Source: Azolla caroliniana (lineage: Eukaryota > Polypodiophyta). From it: 64,000 nt of DNA. The notes below the pieces were generated by a model. The model saw only the letters and a list, made by a program, of their open reading frames with translations, was not told where the DNA came from and did no database searches. This document shows, in pieces, positions 20,756-31,040 of this stretch. The stretch covers positions 15,128,001-15,192,000 of the forward strand of contig JBHGNT010000018.1 of NCBI GenBank assembly GCA_043228905.1, given 5' to 3'. Position 1 is the first letter of the stretch. The number at the start of each line of letters is the position of its first letter. The translations under genes were made by a program, and so were the position numbers.

Positions 20756-21736
20756 GTCGAGTTCGATGAATCGGCATCGTGGTACTCCTTACTGGCTCCA
20801 AGTTCCGAATCTGACCCGGTGCCGGTGGATTAGGCTAGTGAGCCTGAACCGGCCCAGGTAGAGGATGATGAAGCGTGGACTCAGGATGAGAGTCTGGAAT
20901 CGTTTCGGTTGAGCGGGCCAAATGAGAGACTGAGTCAATCTGACTAGTCCGATGAGGAACAGGCGCGTAGTGGAGACTCTGACGTGCACTCCTCGCGCAA
21001 GGAACCGAGGCGACGGTTCACGCGCAAAGAGAAGGGGAAGAAGAAGATGCCGGAATTCGAAAACGGCAACGATGAGTCGGATCAGTGTGCATCCGACTCC
21101 GGCAAGGAGAAAGGCGGATCTTCGGCAACGAAGACCGAACCGGCCAAGAAGGGCCTCAATCCGGGTAATAGTGAGTTACGTCGGTCCACCCGCCAGAAGG
21201 ATCCCGTCAAGCGGTAACAGTGAGTTACGACGAGACCTTCGCTCTGGTAGCAAAGATGACGACAGTTTGTGTGGTGCTGGTATCTTCACCAGATGGATGT
21301 GAAGAATGCGTTTCTTCAGGGTGATCTTGAAGAAGAAGTCTTTATGACTCAGCCCCCCAACTTTCAATCGGAGATGAACAAGTCGGCGGTATGCCGGTTG
21401 AAGAAGTCGTTGTACGTCTTGAAGCAAGCCCCTCGAGCTTGGAATGCGAAGATCACGCACCAGTTGAGTAACATGGGGTTTGTGGCCTCCAAATCGGACT
21501 CTTCGTTGTTCATCCGGCAAGGCTCAGCCGGCCCGATATGTATACTTCTGTATGTTGATGATCTAGTCATCACCGGACCGGGTGTTCCAGAAATCAACCG
21601 CATCAAGTCCTTGTTGTCAGACGCATTTGAGATGAAGGACCTAGGGGACCTTAATTATTTTCTTGGGATCGAGATGATCCGAACCCCCGACGGCATATTA
21701 CTCTCACAACGACATTACGTTTTGAATATGCTGTAC
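20756..21736 (+). pseudogene. Copia-2 linker and reverse transcriptase, partly deleted
   Basis: 20756-21217 is an acidic/basic linker ending LRRSTRQKDPVKR, the usual lead-in to RT. RT then jumps to YDETFALVAKMTT, so roughly 200 bp of the RT N-terminus are missing near 21217. After another short loss it reads WYLHQMDVKNAFLQGDLEEEVFM, CRLKKSLYVLKQAPRAWN, ILLYVDDLVITG (catalytic Asp pair, about 21544-21580) and LNYFLGIEMIRT up to the Gypsy-5 insertion. Confidence 0.85.
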
Positions 21737-22029
21737 TGTCATGATATGGCAAGACTCGAACCCATGACCTTATGCTACATGGGTCGAGCTCTTGACCATT
21801 ACACTATACATTGTAATATGTAGAATATTATTTTCATTTATGTTTTATTATAGAAAATTGATGTATATTCCAGATTTATCTGGAACATTCTAGAAACTTC
21901 AGGAGTATTCCTTAGAACACTATAATATGAGGCACAAGGCATTATTTCGAACCAAATCGGTTCAACGCCAATCTTAAGCCTCCTAGCTACTGTACATTTT
22001 CTTCACATAATATATTTCTTTTCTTATCA

Positions 22030-22073
<44 letters not shown>

Positions 22074-22172
22074 TCACTCACTCTTTCCTTCTCTCGAGAG
22101 TTCTTCACCTCTCTTAGTACTAATACTTCTTTTAGTATTAATTCCTTCTCTATCTTAGTACTGTTCTTGACA
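21737..22172 (+). repeat. Gypsy-5 5' LTR
   Basis: 436 bp. Begins with a tRNA-like segment on the minus strand (21745-21810) and contains a (CT)n run at about 22027-22070. No TGG-type primer-binding site is evident just after 22172. Confidence 0.92.
21745..21810 (-). promoter_or_regulatory. tRNA-like Pol III box A/B pair in Gypsy-5 LTR
   Basis: On the minus strand TAGTGTAATGG (21796-21806) fits box A exactly and GGGTTCGAGTC (21753-21763) fits box B. The same pair is in the 3' LTR at 27522-27532 and 27479-27489. The cloverleaf does not close well, so a working tRNA is unlikely. It is antisense to the element. Confidence 0.55.
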
Positions 22173-22247
22173 GTTTGAACCGATTTCCTTCTAACTTCTG
22201 TCTCTCTCATTTCCTACTAATCTCTTATTCCTCTTTTCTTTCATCCC

Positions 22248-22839
22248 ATGGCCACTGTTAGCGCTGAAGAATATCAATCTGTTTTCTCGGAATTTCAATG
22301 CTTGAAAGAGAAGTTCCATGCTTTGGAACAAGAAAACCAACGGTTGTTGGGGGATCTTCAACAAATTTGCTTAGAAAAGCAGCAAACGCAACAACAACAT
22401 GGGGATTTTGCGTTACGCGTGCAACAACTCGAAGCAACCATCATAGCGATGCAACAACAAGGGCCCGGAACACAAGGGATTCATAAAGAACCCAAGATTG
22501 GCCTTCCCACGAAGTTCGATGGAACGCGATCGCAGTTTAGAGGGTTCCTTAACCAGGTACGATTAGTTATTCAAATGCATCCTTCCCGATATCCCATCGA
22601 TGCATCACGAGTGGGTTTAGTAGGCACTTTGTTAAGTGGCTCAGCGTTGGCATGGTTCGTTACTCAACAATTTTGAAGAGTTTCTAGGTGAGTTTAAAGC
22701 ATGTTTCGGAGATACTGACAGCATCAAGACCGCAATCAACAAAATTCGGCGATTACCGTGGTTCGAGTTACATAACCCAGACATAGATTGGAGAACAAGA
22801 GAAATCCGGTGTCGACAAATCCAAGGGTCAACTTAGAAG
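22248..22839 (+). pseudogene. Gypsy-5 gag, truncated
   Basis: ATG 22248 opens 142 residues: an N-terminal coiled coil (FQCLKEKFHALEQENQRLLGDLQ, Gln-rich), then LPTKFDGTRSQFRGFLNQVRLVIQMHP and GTLLSGSALAWF, hallmarks of sushi/Tf1 capsid. A TGA ends it at 22674-22676. The frame resumes FLGEFKACFGDTDSIKTAINKIRRL and then jumps to WFELHNPDIDWRTREI, the post-protease sequence. So the gag end, zinc knuckle and protease active site have been deleted near 22755. Confidence 0.85.
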
Positions 22840-25600
22840 ATGGCAACCATTTCGCTACGTCAATTGCGTAAAGAAGGGCGCAAGGACGAAATGTTCCTCT
22901 TTGCAATATCAGTAAACCCCTCCAGCACCACTAAAGAAGAATCCACCGTTCAACTTCCCGAGAAGTATCGTCATTACGCCAATGTGTTCGATAAAGTACA
23001 AGCCAACACACTTCCTCATCATCGACCATACGATTGCCCCATCGATTTACAATTGGGAAAAGAGCCACCATGGGAACCGATCTACAATTTGTCACCAACC
23101 GAGCTGGAAGTCCTTCGGGCCTATATAGAGGAGAATTTGGAAAATGGTTTCATTTGGCATTCGATATCTCCATCCGGCGCGCCCATTTTCTTCGTCAAGA
23201 AAAAGGATGGATCGCTTCGTCTCATTGTAGATTACCGTGGCCCAAATAAGGTTACAATCAGGAATAGGTATGCTCTTCCCCTTATCTCAAGTCTTTTAGA
23301 ATGGATCAATGGTGCCAGGTTCTTCACGAAGATCGACTTACGGGGAGCATATAACCTCGTACGGATCCGACTAGGAGATGAATGGAAGACCGCGTTTCGC
23401 ACCAGATATGGGCACTTCGAGTATACGGTCATGCCGTTCGGCCTAACTAATGCGCCGGCAGTCTTCCAGCACATGGCTAATGATATATTCTGAGATCTAT
23501 TGGATGATTGTTTGATCATCTATTTGGATGATCTATTGGTTTATTCAAAGACCCAAGAAGAACATGATTCTCATGTACTATTAGTACTAAAACGACTTCG
23601 AGAACATGGTTTGTATGCAAAGCTGGAAAAATGTAGTTTCGGGTGCAACCAAGTGGAATTTCTCGGCTACATCATTTCGTCAGAAGGCATCTCCATGGAC
23701 CCAGCTAAGGTCAAAATGGTGGTAGAATGGCAGACTTTGCGTTCGGTGCGGGATGTGCAATGCTTCCTAGGCTTTGCCAATTTTTACCGGAAGTTCATAC
23801 AAGATTACTCAAAGATCGTTCTACCTCTCACACAACTTACCAGGAAGGGACAACCGTTCATCTGGTCTGGAGAAACAGACATGGCTTTCGAGAGTTTTAA
23901 AAAGGCATTTACATCGGCTCCAATTCTAGCTCATGTCGATCCGGAAAAACCATTCATTATCGAAGCTGACGCATCGGATTTTGTATTGGGGAGCATTCTC
24001 TCACAACAGGGGAATGATGAGAAGCTACATCTTGTGGCTTTTCACTCATGCAAGTTTGACGCCGCCGAAATCAACTACGAAATTCATGATAAGGAGCTAT
24101 TGGCAATAGTGGATTCTTTTATGCAATGGAGGCATTTTCTAGAAGGATCCTCTCATCCGGTCACCGTATTTAGTGACCACAAGAACCTTGCCTACTTTCA
24201 GGATGCTCGTGTGTTGAATCGACGTAAAGCTCGGTGGGCCCACTTCCTCACATGTTTCAACTTCAAAATTACATATCGTCCGAGGAAGCACCAAGGGAAG
24301 GCAGATGCATTATCATGGCGTTCGTATCTAGCACCCCATCCCGGCGAGCCAGCTTTCGATAACCAAAAACAAGTCATCTTGGGACCGGCACGACTACAAG
24401 CAACACAGATCTTTGACATGCCCATGGATTCCCATGTTATCGATACCATACGCGAAGACTTGAAGACAGATGCGTTCGCCCAAGCTATACTAGCACAAAT
24501 TGATCCCTCTCGAGCGTCATGTTCACAGTCGCAACCACCAGGTACAGACTATCGGCAATTCAAATACCATGATGGATTACTCTTCTTTAAAAAACTTTTG
24601 TATGTTCCTAATGGTTCTTGCTGCCTTCAAGTAGTACAAAACTGTCATGACACATATACAGCTGGGCATTTTGGTAGTACTAAAACATTACATTTAGTAC
24701 AACGATTATTTTGGTGGCCCTGTATGCGACAATTTGTTGAGGATTTTGTTCGGACTTGTGATACATGCTGTAGAGCGAAAATGCCAAGGCATCATCCATA
24801 TGGTTTATTAGAACCATTACCAATTCCAAGCAAGCCATGGCAATCCATTGCTCTAGACTTCATTACAGATCTTCCAGTCTCTAAGGGGTTCAATGCGATT
24901 CTAACGGTGGTCGATCGATATACGAAGATGGCTCATTTCTTGCCATGTACTAAGGAGATCTCCAGTGAAGACATTGCCGAAATTGTCATGTGTGAAGTAT
25001 GTCGGCATCATGGACTTCCCGATAGTATCATCAGCGACCGTGGACCCCAGTTCGTGTCAAAATTCTGGAGGCACCTTTTTAACATGCTCAAGGTCACTTG
25101 TAACCTCTCCTCCGGCTACCACCCACAAACCGACGGCCAAGCCGAACGAACCAATCAAATGCTGGAGCAGTATTTGCAGTGCTTTCTCAGCTATCATCAG
25201 GATGACTGGGCAGATATTCTCCACTTCGCCGAATTTGCCTATAACAACTCTATCCACGCATCCACTAAAGTTACACCATTTTATGCTTATACAGGATGTC
25301 ACCCCAGGTGGTGTGTACTTGAAACCCCAGAGGTGTCCACAAATCCTTGTGTAGAGGATCGTTTGGAGAGGTTACGCAAGATACAAGCGGATTTATCTAC
25401 TCATCTCCAACAAGCTCAACAAACACACAAGGTTTATGCGGATCGTCATCGACTCCCATCTAGTTTTAACATTGGAGATTGGGTATGGCTACTCTTACGA
25501 CACATCAAGACTACTCGCCCATGCGAGAAGTTGGATTATCGGCGATTAGGTCCTTTCCGTATTATAGGAAAGATTAATGATGTCGCTTTTCGTCTTGATC
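22840..25600 (+). pseudogene. Gypsy-5 pol: reverse transcriptase, RNase H, integrase
   Basis: RT spans about 22960-23790: [62 protein letters not shown] and IYLDDLLVYS. One TGA at 23491-23493 splits it. RNase H follows (EADASDFVLGSILSQ, EIHDKELLAIV, FSDHKNLAYF, KADALSWRSYL). Integrase has HFGSTKTLHLVQRLFWWP...CDTCCRAK, DFITDLPVSKGFN, ISDRGPQFVSKFW and DGQAERTNQ, with the full D-D-E set, and a GPF motif (RRLGPFRIIGKIND) near 25545-25580. Only one stop disturbs about 2.7 kb, so this is the best preserved pol in the window. Confidence 0.93.
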
Positions 25601-25816
25601 TATTAGGAAACAGGTCCCGCCAAATGGGAAACGAGAAGAACAGTACCGATGGGAAGCGAAACTGGATGAAGAGTACCTGGCAACGGAAGACTCGGTGAGA
25701 ACCGGATGAAGAGTACTCAACTACGGAAGACCCAGTGAGAACCGGATGAATAGTACCTGGCAAGAGCTGGATGGTGAAGGCCCGGTGAGAAGTGCTCACC
25801 GGATGAAGAGTACGCA

Positions 25817-26462
25817 ATGGTGTGTACCCAACCGGATATAGGATACGCAGTCGGAGTGGTGAGCCGGTTTATGAGCAATCCCGGCAAGGAGCACTGGAAC
25901 GTTGTCAAATGGATACTCCGGTACTTGAAGGGCACTTCAAATATGTGTCTCCAATTCGGCTCCGAAAAACCTCAACTTGACGGTTTTACCGATTCCGACA
26001 TGTCCGCTGATGTGGATACCAGCCGGTCTACATCCAGGTATGTAATGACACATGCAGGGGGAGCTGTTTCGTGGCAGTCGAGGCTGCAAAAGACGGTTGC
26101 GTTGTCAACCACGGAGGCGGAGTGCATGGCGGTTGTGGAAGCCGGCAAGGAAATATTATGGATGAAGGACTTCATCGGAGAGCTCGATATCCGACAAGAT
26201 GAATAGCGGCTCTATTGCGACAGTCAAAGTGCCATCCACCTTGCTAAGAATGCGGCCTACCATTCCCGGACGAAGCATATCCAGCAAAGGTATCACTGGA
26301 TCCGAGAAAGAGTAGATGACCAGGAGTTCGCGCTGACGAAGATCCACACGGCCGAGAACAGGTCAGATATGCTGACCAAAGTACTGATACCAGACAAGCT
26401 AGATGCATGTTGGAAGCGGATCGGACTAGTAAGACATCCCATGCCGGAGTGAAGGGGGAGTT
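25817..26462 (+). pseudogene. Copia-3b RNase H
   Basis: Reads VCTQPDIGYAVGVVSRFM, HWNVVKWILRYLKGT, LDGFTDSDMSADVDTSRSTSRYV (first Asp region), LSTTEAECMAVVEAGKEILWMK (Glu) and, past a TAG at 26204-26206, LYCDSQSAIHLAKNAAYHSRTKHI (Asp) and TAENRSDMLTKVL. This is the Ty1/copia RNase H with its catalytic acids. It has no start and no RT and cannot be expressed as an enzyme alone. Confidence 0.88.
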
Positions 26463-27112
26463 TGTTAGGAAACAGGTCCCTCCAGATGGGAAGCGAGAAG
26501 AACAGTACCGATGAGCAAACTCGGCCGAGGCTGAAACTGGATGAGAGTACCCGGCAAGAGCCGGATGGTGAAGACCCGGTGAGAACCGGATGAAGAGTAC
26601 CCAGCAAGAGCTGGATGGTGGAGGCCCGGTGAGAAGTGCTCACCGGATGAAGGGACATATTCGTAAATATGTTTCTGAGAGTTCATTGGGGCTATATTTG
26701 TAAATAACCGAAAAGTTATATTAGTATAAATATGACTTAGGGCAAACCTAGTATATGTTGTTGTTGTCATTCTTGTTGGCGTATGACTAGAGAGCGCGTA
26801 ACTGTGTACAGAGAGAGTGAGAGAGAGGAAGAGGTTGTTGCTTCGGTGCTTTACCATTTGTATATTCTGACATAGTGATAGTTTGCAGTTTGTGGGCTAC
26901 CGTGGTTTTTTCCCTAGTTTGGGTTTTCCACGTTAACATCCTGTGTTCTTTTGTCTTCTCTGTGTCGTGCATCCATTACCCGTTTTCTGTGTTTGATTCA
27001 TCCTGTGTTCTTTTGTCTTCTCTGTGTCGTGCATCCATTACCCGTTTTCTGTGTTTGATTCTAAGCTCGGTTGTGGCCGAGCGTTGTTCATAGGAGCGTG
27101 TAGTTCCTGTCA
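26463..27112 (+). repeat. Copia-3b 3' LTR, with a 62-bp internal duplication
   Basis: 650 bp, TGTTAGG...CCTGTCA. The first ~200 bp is built of CCGGATGAAGAGTAC-like units. About 26939-27000 is repeated exactly at 27001-27062. Confidence 0.88.
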
Positions 27113-27462
27113 TGATCTACCTCCACAACTTCGGATACATCTGGTGTTTCATAGTTCTCTCCTCGAACCCTATCAAGAGAGCACCATCCCAAGACGTATT
27201 ACACAGCCTCCACCCCCGATCGAGCTTGAAGATGGACTTGAGTACGAGGTTACCGCCATCCTTGATTCCTAGCTTGTTTGCAACAAGCTCTACTATCTAG
27301 TCGATTGGCTAGGATATAGTCCTAGCGAGCGTACTTGGGAACCGATAGAGAATGTCACCAATGCTCGTGCTCTTCTTGAAGACTTTCATCGTCAATATCG
27401 AGACAAACCGGGTCCTCAATCCAAAATGACTCGTTACACTCGTCATTTTAAAGGGGGGATAG
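27113..27462 (+). pseudogene. Gypsy-5 integrase tail and chromodomain
   Basis: After Copia-3b the frame reads LRIHLVFHSSLLEPYQES, then PPPPIELEDGLEYEVTAILDS, a TAG at 27270-27272, and NKLYYLVDWLGYSPSERTWEPIENV...LLEDFHRQYRDKPGP. Tyr and Trp residues of the chromodomain aromatic cage (Y..VDWLGY....TWEP) are present. In chromoviruses this module steers integration to marked chromatin. The polypurine tract AAAGGGGGGATAG (27450-27462) abuts the 3' LTR. Confidence 0.9.
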
Positions 27463-27894
27463 TGTCATGATATGGCAAGACTCGAACCCATGACCCTATG
27501 CTACATGGGTCGAGCTCTTGACCATTACACTATACATTGTAATACATAAAATATTATTTTCATTTATGTTTTATTATAGAAAATTGATGTATATTCCAGA
27601 TTTCTCTAGAACATTCTAGAAACTTCAGGAGTATTCCTTAGAACACTATAATATGAGGCACAAGGCATTATTTCGAACCAAATCGGTTCAACGCCAGTCT
27701 TAAGCCTCCTAGCTATTGTACATTTTCTTCACATAATATATTTCTTTTCTTATCATCACTCACTCTCTCTCTCTCGATCTCTCTCTCCCTCCCTCTCACT
27801 CACTCTTTCCTTCTCTCGAGAGTTCTTCACCTCTCTTAGTACTAATACTTCTTTTAGTACTAATTCCTTCTCTGTCTTAGTACTGTTCCTGACA
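27463..27894 (+). repeat. Gypsy-5 3' LTR
   Basis: 432 bp, about a dozen differences from the 5' copy by eye. Followed by the duplication TGTAC at 27895-27899. Confidence 0.93.
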
Positions 27895-28607
27895 TGTACA
27901 AGTTCGGCATGACAGAATGCCAACCTGTCTCCACACTCTTGGACCGGAACCAGAAGCTCCGTCCCAACTCCGGACCGGCCTGCAACGAGAAACAGTTCCG
28001 ACAAATTGTCGGAAGCCTTATTTACCTGACTATCACACGCCCTGACATCAGCTATCCGGTCGGAATGATAAGTCAGTTCATGCAGAAGCCGACCGTGGAG
28101 CACCTTTAGTGCGCGCAGTAGATACTGTGATATGTAAGCAACACGAAGGACCGTGGAACACCTTCAGTGCCGTGAGGTATAACCGAAGAGCTCGTCGGTT
28201 ACACGGATGCCGACTGGGCCGGCGATGCATCAGATCGCCAATCAACCTCTGGTTACATGTTTTCCCTAGGTAGCGCGACTATTGCGTGGAGCAGCAAAAA
28301 GCAACCAATAGTTGCTTTGTCGACCATTAAGGCTGAGTATCGGGGCGCTACCATTGCCATTTGGCTTCGGCGACTACTGCAAGACTTACGGATCGAGGTA
28401 CCGACCATGAAGCACATAGAGGTGCATTATCACTTTGTGCGTGAGCGGGTCCTGAGCGGTGAAGTTGAACTACGGTATGTTCACACGGATCGGCAAGTTA
28501 CCGACATCGGGCCGACATCTTCACCAAGCCGCTCGGATCGGACTAGTTGTAGCACTTTACCGACATGCTTGGTGTTCAGCAACTCGGCGTGCCTCACTTG
28601 AGGGGGA
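27895..28607 (+). pseudogene. Copia-2 RNase H
   Basis: Continues directly from the RT side of Gypsy-5: YKFGMTECQPVSTLLDRNQKL, FRQIVGSLIYLTITRPDISYPVGMISQFM, then frame breaks near 28108-28180, [42 protein letters not shown] and [25 protein letters not shown]. The segment carrying the third catalytic Asp (LYCDN in Copia-1) is missing between 28395 and 28405. It ends at a polypurine tract GAGGGGGAG (28600-28608). Confidence 0.85.
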
Positions 28608-28608
28608 G

Positions 28609-29143
28609 AACGGGCAGAGACACCGAAACGGGCAAAGGCAAAGAGACTGCCGATTGCGCTAATGAGGGAAGAACAGAAGGTGGCAGAGTCAAGAAGGACA
28701 GAGCCGACCGAAGGAAGAAGGCCAAGACCCGGACATGGTCCGATGTGGTAAAGGGCTTGGAACCAGAAGAAGAATCAGGAGCAACCGATTCGGACAAGAG
28801 CTGGAACGAATCGGAGACAGTCGATTCGGTTCAAAAGACAGATTTGGAAGAACCGGATCAATTCAAGACCAAGCAGACACCGATGCAGCGGAAGTGGATG
28901 CCATCGCGGAGAAACCGATGGATCGATAAGCGCCGAAGTCATAGCAGCGAAGGAGCTGAGAGGGGCCTATTGAGCAGACATACCAACCGAGAAGGTCGAG
29001 GCGCGCAAAACAAGAGGGGTCGTGGCAAACAGAACCAGATCGGACGAGGAGCGTGAGCAAGGCGAAGCGACACCAGGAGAGGTTGGTTGGAAGAACCGAC
29101 TGCCATAGAGACTGACACTAAGATCCAATCTCAAGCTGAGCTT
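28609..29143 (+). other. Segment between two polypurine tracts of Copia-2, with a 163-residue open frame
   Basis: GAGGGGGAG ends RNase H at 28600-28608 and recurs at 29144-29152 directly before the 3' LTR. The ~535 bp between them is not part of the Copia coding plan. An open frame (28565-29056) runs through it: Arg/Lys-rich (VKKDRADRRKKAKTRTWSDVV), then an acidic Ser-rich stretch and another Arg-rich tail. I recognise no domain. It could be captured host sequence or an element-specific extra ORF; composition alone cannot decide. Confidence 0.5.
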
Positions 29144-29152
29144 GAGGGGGAG

Positions 29153-29570
29153 TGTTGAGCGACAAGCTCAACTGGAGCCGTATCGGTTGAATAAGCCTGA
29201 GCCGGCAAGCGAGACGGATTGGTAAGCTGTGAGCAATCGAGCCGGCAAGCAACAGAGCCAGTGAGCTGTGGAGCCGGTTAGCCGGATCCAATCAGTAACC
29301 GGAAGCCTAGTATTATTGTAGACTACTAGGAAATTATAGTCTCGTAGTAAGTGTCAGATGCTTGTGTGAGCATTGAAGTACGTGGTACTTCTGTCAGTCC
29401 CACTAGGACTTGTATAAATAATGCTACTTAGTAAGCATAGTTGTATGTACAGAGTGTTTTTATCGTTTTTGAATATAGCCTTGAAGCTCTACTCTCTCTG
29501 TCTCTCTCGTGTACTCTGTGTATTCCCTACCTTCTCTGTTTTCTAACGCTTTCGCAAGTAATCGTTTACA
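29153..29570 (+). repeat. Copia-2 3' LTR
   Basis: 418 bp, TGTTGAGC...TTTACA. Close to 16890-17303, with a 4-bp insertion near the TATA box and scattered changes. Confidence 0.94.
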
Positions 29571-30350
29571 GGTTCCGACAAGCCCTCCAATGCATAGCCT
29601 GCTTGGGCTCGGGCCATATGGCTCTCGGTTGCCCTCACCGGCCACAATGTCCAATATGTCAATCACGATCTCACATGATCGAACAATGTGAATACAACAT
29701 GCTCAATCGCGCAACGACGATTCCGGTTCGCCAGATCAAGCCTCAAAATACATACTCACTGTAGGATGAACGTCAGTCCTACCGACATTGGGCGACCACG
29801 ATCCCCGGATCGTCAGCGCCGCGACGACGACCCCTACCGCCACAACAACCGTAGTAGATCGGACGATTGCCGTGACCAATACCACGATGACCAATATAGA
29901 GCAAACGACAAGTATGACCGGTACGACGACGACCGGGATGACTGGTACGATCAACAGTATTCACGAAATGATAGAAGAAACTCTTACAGAGGTTCGCGGA
30001 ACAATCGATGGCATAACGACTATCGTCGTCGAGACCCTCAAAACGTACCGCGCAACTCTCTTCCCCATAACGCACCACGGGCCAACACGCCTACACAAGA
30101 GGCTGGAAACCGCTCAGACCCTCTGCCACACATTGATCACGGTGACACCAACAACTCGGCATCGGTTACCTATTGTAAGTGTAACCAACCTGGCCACTAC
30201 GCCACCCAATGCCCAACCACGGTCCGCGGCAAGGCCATGGCCGTGAATAGTATTATGGCAGACGTTCAACACATCACTACACGCAGCAAAACCCAGGCTA
30301 CCCAATGGCAAGTACAAGATGAAGTCCGACAAGCAGCCATGGATTGACAC
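29571..30350 (+). pseudogene. Gypsy-1 gag C-terminal part with three zinc knuckles
   Basis: After Copia-2 the gag reads CIACLGSGHMALGC and CPICQSRSHMIEQC in tandem (about 29590-29690), an Arg/Asp/Tyr-rich stretch (DRYDDDRDDWYDQQYSRNDRR), and a third knuckle CKCNQPGHYATQC at about 30177-30215, then ITTRSKTQATQWQVQDEVR. All three are C-X2-C-X4-H-X4-C. The set matches Gypsy-2 (44465-44565 and about 50332-50375). Frameshifts near 29700 and a TGA at 30345-30347 are present. Confidence 0.88.
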
Positions 30351-31040
30351 CGCCAACAAAAGCAACATTGAGCGGATGCACACAGAGATGCATGACGTGA
30401 CCATCGGAGCACCACAGTCCATAGGACCATCCACCTCAACAGAGGATGACCATCTGTGGGACGCCCTTACCAGTTCTTGGATCTCGCTGCCATTGCATAA
30501 GCTTTTACCGCTCATGCCGCGCTTTCGGGATACCTTGGCTACGCTCACGACTAACACCAAATCGGTTGCACCCCCTGTTAACCTGACAGAGCTAGGGACG
30601 GGCCCACCCATCATGGATTCTCAGAATCCAGCCGTGAAAATCATGATTAAGGGACGCGACCTTCATGGATGCATAATCAACGGTGGCTCCGGCGTGAACG
30701 TCATCAGCGAGGCCACATGTCACACACTCGGTCTAAACCAATGGGAACCTTGCCCCTTTTGGCTTCGGATGGCCGATACGTGATCGGTTTGCCCCATAGG
30801 GTTAATCCGCCACCTCGACTTCACGTTAGGAGGCCAAATGTTCACTATCTCGGCAGTCGTGTTATGCCTCGAAGCCCTGGGCGCCTACCTAATGCTGCTT
30901 GGACAACCCTGGCTACGCACAACAAATATTAAGCAACATTGGCAACGAAATATGATCTCTTTCTGCCGGGGGAAGACCAAGGTACGGATAATAACAGAAG
31001 AACGCTTAACCACGCCCCACAACACCACACCCTTATACGT
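30351..31040 (+). pseudogene. Gypsy-1 protease region
   Basis: Frame 30319-30783 gives LPLMPRFRDTL, then KIMIKGRDLHGCIINGGSGVNVISEATCHTLGL, the retropepsin active-site region at about 30640-30735. Asn replaces the catalytic Asp (Gypsy-2 has DGGFGVNVI). After a TGA at 30781-30783 the fold continues FTISAVVLCLEALGAYLMLLGQPWL and RGKTKVRI up to Gypsy-D. The DGG type resembles Tat-lineage proteases (DGGSS). Confidence 0.82.

Larger units (their letters stand above)
25601..27112 (+). mobile_element. Copia-3b, deletion derivative keeping RNase H
   Basis: Exact 5-bp duplication TGATC at 25596-25600 and 27113-27117. It has a partial 5' LTR (25601-~25812, first bases mutated to TATTAGG), an RNase H segment, a polypurine tract GAAGGGGGAG (26451-26460) and a full 3' LTR (26463-27112). 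Everything from the LTR middle to RNase H is deleted. Same family as Copia-3a. Confidence 0.9.
21737..27894 (+). mobile_element. Gypsy-5, chromodomain-bearing Gypsy element (Tcn1/sushi-like)
   Basis: LTRs 21737-22172 and 27463-27894 begin TGTCATGATATGG and end GACA. The exact 5-bp duplication TGTAC lies at 21732-21736 and 27895-27899. Order is gag, (deleted protease), RT, RNase H, integrase, chromodomain. Pol is close to the sushi/Tf1/Tcn1 branch, reported from fungi, vertebrates, mosses and lycophytes but not typical of flowering plants. Copia-3b interrupts it between the GPF motif and the chromodomain. Confidence 0.92.
16890..29570 (+). mobile_element. Copia-2, LTR retrotransposon inside Gypsy-1 gag
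   Basis: LTRs 16890-17303 and 29153-29570 start TGTTGAGC and end TTTACA. Flanks GGTTT (16885-16889) and GGTTC (29571-29575) are a 5-bp duplication with one change, and the Gypsy-1 gag reading resumes directly after it. Domain order is gag, protease, integrase, RT, RNase H. Two insertions (Copia-3a, Gypsy-5) and several stops break it. About 0.5 kb of unusual sequence lies between two polypurine tracts at its 3' end. Confidence 0.94.
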
